Shown here piece after piece: positions 39,601 to 45,600 of a DNA stretch of 64,000 bases (position 1 is its first letter; each line of letters begins with the position of its first letter). Source of the DNA: Lineus longissimus (taxonomy: Eukaryota > Nemertea > Pilidiophora > Heteronemertea > Lineidae); assembly GCF_910592395.1 (NCBI RefSeq), contig NC_088317.1, positions 16,182,001 to 16,246,000 of the forward strand. The letters run 5' to 3'. Below the pieces are notes generated by a model. The model saw only the letters and a list, made by a program, of their open reading frames with translations. It was not told the DNA's origin and ran no database searches. The position numbers and the translations under genes are program-made.

Positions 39601-42600
39601 GTTTTCCTTGAGTTCGGGATACATCTCCTTGAGGCGACTGAAAAGGAAGCCCTGGACGTCATCGTCTTTGTCCTCATTGGCGTCATGGGCCTTGCCCTTA
39701 TCATCTGAAAACAATCGACAAATAAATCTATAGTCTGGGTTGGGCCGCGCTTTTTATCTCACAGTGCATCTTTCAACTCATGTTGTCACCTGAGGTCATT
39801 TTCACAAGTAAATTCCAAGTATATACTTTATTGTGGGCCGGATGACGTCAGGTCAGGTTTACCCTAATTTTCAGTACAGTCGGAAAACACTATTTTTGTT
39901 TCTACTTAGAATATTCCTTGTCGTCAATAGTCGCCGCCTATCAATATCAAACGAAGGATTGTCAACATTGCTTTAACTTTATTTCATATTTTCTGAATCT
40001 ATGGATTCCAATCTGTCCATTACATGCAAAAGAATGAAAGTACATTCATGGTATTAAAGATTTTTGTTGCTATTTATGGTTTGAGCAGCAATATTTTGAC
40101 AAATACTGGCAAATTCTGAAGATCTCTAGCCGAAACCAATATATAGGACAAAAACAAAAAAACTTTTTTTTTAATTCATAATTAAAAATACCCTGCACCA
40201 GAATATCAATTTCAATTTCAATATTCATTTCATATTTTTGGAATCTATGGATCCGAATTTGTCCATTACATGCAAAAGAATGAAAGTACATTCATGGTAT
40301 TAAAGATTTTCGTTGCTATTTTAAAAATTCTGAGATTTGACCCGCTATCAACGGGCCATGTCGCTACCTCTGTTCTAATAACGAGTCAAAACTGTCAGGA
40401 AGCTAGCCTTAGCCTACTATTGTCTTTGGTTGAGCTGCAAGAAAAACCAAAATCATCGCCAGATGGTTTGAGCAGCAATATTTTGACAAATACTGGCAAA
40501 TTCTGAAGATCTCAAACCAATATATAGGACCAAAACCAATAATCATTTTTTTTAAATCATGACTAAAAATACCCTGCACCAGAATATCAATCATGGAAAA
40601 TCAAACTAAAAGAATGGTCTGATTTATTACACCACACACAACCATACCCAAGTCACCTCCCAAATTGCAATTTAAAATCAACAGCAGCAGGTTGTCATTG
40701 GTCCAGATGAAGCTGTACCAGGTTTAGCCAAAGATAAAATATTTACTCCCGATCGGTCAACGTTTCTTGAATAAAGGGTGACACTTTTAGTTTTTACAAG
40801 AAAATAGAAATGTAGCTACAAGTATAAACAAAGGCTTATTTTTGGTCTGGTTACAAAAAAATTCAAAGAAAGATCTGAGGCACCATTTCTGCTATCAAAA
40901 TAAACACTTTTTAGAAGATGTAGACAGAAATCATCCAGATGACACATCTGAGACTATTTTGGCAATGTCCAGTGGAAATCGTCCGATTCTGAGCGGATTA
41001 AGTTCAAGCGCTACAAAACAACCCATCACCATAACAAAGCCCGAACACCACAGACTCACCAGGAGTTGGCTTCACTACAAGATCACAATGCACAAGAAAA
41101 CATTACACAAAAAGCAACACAGATTGCACGACATTTTCTCTTGGTTTCTAGACCAAGCAACATTTTCAACCTCAGCCGCAGGGGTGCGGAGGCAAACACC
41201 TGAAACCAAGACTGACATTTGATCAAGATGTAGGCGACATACAAGAGACGATCCCAGGACTTGTAATGGAGGAAAGATCAATGTAGCATTTAACACAGAG
41301 GTGGGCCCCAGGTTGGGTGCTAATTCGACGACATCAGACAGGGAGAACTCGCGCCAAAATTGGCAATCCAGGTCAAATCACTGCGGTGACAAAACTTGGT
41401 TGTCAGCCGTGGAAACATCCACTGACAGTGTGTGAATGCTTCTTCAGTCAAAAACTCCATGCAGACGCCAGGCTTTCTTTGTATTTTTGGGTTAGGAGAA
41501 TAATTTTAGCCATCTGTGGCCTTACCTTCGACTTTAGTATCATCCTTGGCCTTATATTCCTGACTCTTGATGGCAAGTTCCACCCCGTACCCAGAGAGTC
41601 GAACCTTCTCATCGCCTATGTCCTGGAATAGACCAAAAAGGTGGAATTGATGATATTGAGTAATAAGAAGATGAGTTTCTCAAAGGGGTACACCGTTTGT
41701 AACTCACACAACGTAGTGAGTGTAATGGTTACGTATACACTGTATGTAAAGTGTAAACAAAATGCATTATTATCCATCATGTCGATTGAATCTGAAAAAA
41801 TTTGTGCAGACCCATGACAATTCTGGTTCCGGTACAGTTTTGTCGCATTCCATATGGGCTGCGCGTTGGCCGATCCTGCATTCATGACGCACCTCACCCA
41901 CAGTTACGACGTCGGACGTGAATCCCATTGTTTCCTTCCTCGTGACATGTTTTTCAATCACTCACCTTAACATAATGTCTCAAGATATAATCGATTTTCC
42001 CAGTGCTGGCGAGTTTCTTCAATTCTTCGTGGAATGCCGTAAAGCTTGTTGTGCCAAGTGCGCCGTACAGGATGACGACACTGTCCTCATTGACTACACC
42101 GGGGTAGTGGTGATCCGACTTGAAAACCACAGTCTTGAGCCTGGAAGTGGAAGGTAATGACACAGTGCCGTTCAAATTGACACTTTCAACGACCACGTTT
42201 CCACCCCAACCCAAGGGAAATAATCTATCAAAGCTAGCTCAATAAAGTTTTAACAATGACACCCCAATACCTTGCTGATAACCTGAGTCTGAACGCCTGC
42301 AGCTGTCATTAGACCTGCATGTGTAGGCCAGATCAATACTGCCTCTCATATACTGCTTGTTACCAAGGCAGTACACCAATAGCACCTACTCATTATTTTC
42401 TTTCAACAAAGCGTCCACCTCGGCCACGTCGCATGTGAACTTTCCGTTCACCTCTACAAACGTTTCGCAGTCTGGGTGATCCACGTTGCCAGCAACCTGC
42501 AATCGAAAGGTCAGCATGAGGACAACATTATCAAAACAATTGTGGCTTCATGTCTGCTGTCATGTGACTGGGACAAACCATTGACAGGATGACCACCAAT

Positions 42601-45600
42601 ACTCATTTTTTCAGGAGAGATCACTGTCAACCGTCAGTATGACGATTTGATGCGGTCACGATTGCCCTTCATTAGTAGAACTGAAATTATTTCAAGTTGA
42701 ACTGATATTATTTTGAGTTAAACCTAGATTATTTTCAGTTCAACTGAAACTAATTTAAGTATAACACGGTAACTAAAAACAGGGAGGTCACAATAAATGT
42801 ATGGTGATCTGATGCGGTCACGATTGCCCTTCATTAGTTGAACTGAAATTATTTCAAGTTGAACTGATATTATTTTGAGTTAAACCTAGATTATTTTCAG
42901 TTCAACTGAAACTAATTTAAGTATAACACGGTAACTAAAAACAGGGAGGTCACAATAAATGTATGGTGATCTGATGCGGTCACGATTGCCCTTCATTAGT
43001 TGAACTGAAATTATTTCAAGTTGAACTGATATCATTTTGAGTTAAACCTAGATTATTTTCAGTTCAACTGAAACTAATTTAAGTATAACACGTTAATTAA
43101 AAACAGGGAGGTCACAATAAATGTATGGTGATCTGATGCGGTCACGATTGCCCTTCATTAGTTGAACTGAAATTATTTCAAGTTGAACTGATATTATTTT
43201 GAGTTAAAGCTAGATTATTTTCAGTTCAACTGAAACTAATTTAAGTATAACACGGTAACTAAAAACAGGGAGGTCACAATAAATGTATACATCGAAATAG
43301 TTAAAGAGAAGTAGAAAGCATTGATGCGTCGCGGTCAAACATTGACAATTCAACTGCTAAAAGGCTTAAAAAATCAACGGTGGTCTTGTTTCACATTAAG
43401 ATGACATGGCACAATTTATGATCAATACACTTTTTATGAAAACATGTAACTTGACCTAGTTTCCAGGTGATCTATTCTAGGTTTTCATTCACTGTTCAAA
43501 CCTAGTTTCCAGATAATCTTTTCTCGGTATTCATTCACTGAACAGTGGTTGCCAACAACAATTACATCTACTGCTAGTATCCAACAAACATTTCACACTT
43601 GTGTAGCAAGGCGCCCGACTCACAGGACGTTAAGAAGAAATGGAAAACACTTAGCAAAGAGCAAAGTGTCATACTAAGATAGGTGTACCAGTGAAACACA
43701 GTAGAACCTCTCTAATAATGACACCCTCGGGACTGACAAGTGCTGTCCTTAATAGAGAGGTGTCCTGATTAGAGAGGTCAAAATGAATGGAAACAACCAA
43801 TTTGGGACAAAAACTATAGTGTCCTTAGTAGAGAGGTTGTCTTCAATAGAGAGGTGTTCGCTAAGGGAGGTTCCACAATAGGCTTGTTTTGCGAGAAGTG
43901 CCATTTTTTCGTGATAATCCAGAATAGTTTATTCTTTGTTGTAATGATTGACTGATTCTTATTTCAGGCAGGAGATTGCAGCACCAATGACAGACTAGAA
44001 TAAAACTTGCACCATCTGCTTCGAATTACGAGATCAGCTGAAGATTGTTGGGACACGTACGCACCATTTCTGCACCTCTTGCCTATCAAGTCATTTTGAA
44101 CGACAGCGCCAGCGTGGAGACGCCTTATCCTGCCCGACTTGTCACACTGAATGCTTCCTTACCAGTTGCGATGGGGATCAACTGACTGACTTTTCAGGAG
44201 ATGTGGAGCCCAATGACGTAAGAATGGCTGACCCAAAGCCTGACGATTTTCAGGAGTGTGGAGCAGTTGGTGGTGAGCGCCCGAAAACAGATTTTGGTCG
44301 CGGTGTTTTCGAAGTGAACTGTCAGATTTCTCATCACAGAGGGCAGGAGGTTCAAGCAGCAAACCACTGCCCTGATTGTGACCACCTGTACATTTGTGAG
44401 GCATGCACTGAGGCACATGCAAGGAAAAAAGCCAAGAAAGCTCACGTCGTGGTACCATTGAACACAAAGTACTCTGTGAGGCCTAATGAAGAGATTTGTG
44501 CCAAACACGGATCACCCTTGACAAGCTACTGCTGCACATGTAAAGAACCAGCATGTAAGATATGTGTACAACTTGAACACGGTGACCATGAGGTACGGCA
44601 TTTGAGGGACCTCATTCAGGCCAAGGTTGAGGAGGTCAAAGTCATCTCATGCAAACAAGAGGAGGAATTGAAGCAAATGAAAGTACTCAGGGATGAGTTG
44701 ATTGCTTTGAGATCAGCAGCAACACCCCACAAGCAGGATATCCTGATAAAAGAAATTGAGGACCACACTGAGAAGTGTAAAGAGACATTGATAAAAAAGA
44801 AAGAGGAGTTGAAAGCGGAAGTCGTCAAGAAGTTTGGAGCCCTAAATGAAGTAGCCGCTGACCTTGATGAAGGAGTGCAGGTAGTGGGAAGAAGAATCGA
44901 GAAATTGAACTCGTCACTTGAACGAGCCAGCAAACTTCTTTCCGAGACAAAACAGGGCCAGACTTCGTACCTTGATAAACTAATGTCCTTGCACTGTGAC
45001 TTGGGCTCGATTGCTACAACATGCAATGTGGCAGATGGGGAAAAGTTCCATGATCGCATCTACAAGCTACACGAGACAACAACCAGATTTATTCCTGAAG
45101 AACCATCAACCCTTGGAAGCCTAGAAGAAGTTCTCAGTGGATACCAGTCCGCACTTCAACTGATAGCAAAACACACATTGGAGACAGACTCCAAAGACAA
45201 GTTCATCCCTTGCCTAGCAAACCTTGGGGATAAGTTTGCTGTTGCTCATCCAACACTGAAAGGAAAACCCTCAGATGCAATCGACATTTACGAATTCCCC
45301 AAATCGTTGAAACTGAGTCTGACAGGCAACGTTGGCCCTGTGCACGATATGACATCAACGAGAAATGGTCAACTTGCTGTTCTATCTGACGGCAGCACTG
45401 GCACCTCAAGCTGCAGTGTCAAAGTATTCGATCCCAACACCGGCAAGAATATTGTCACCCATAATCTTGATATAGCCGAGCCAGTGTCCCTTGGGGTGAA
45501 CTGTCGAAGCCAGTATGTCATCCTCAGTGGCAAGCAACAGGGACGGGCAATGATAACGGTTGTCAATGATGATGGCAGTGTTGAACGTGAACAGGTGATA

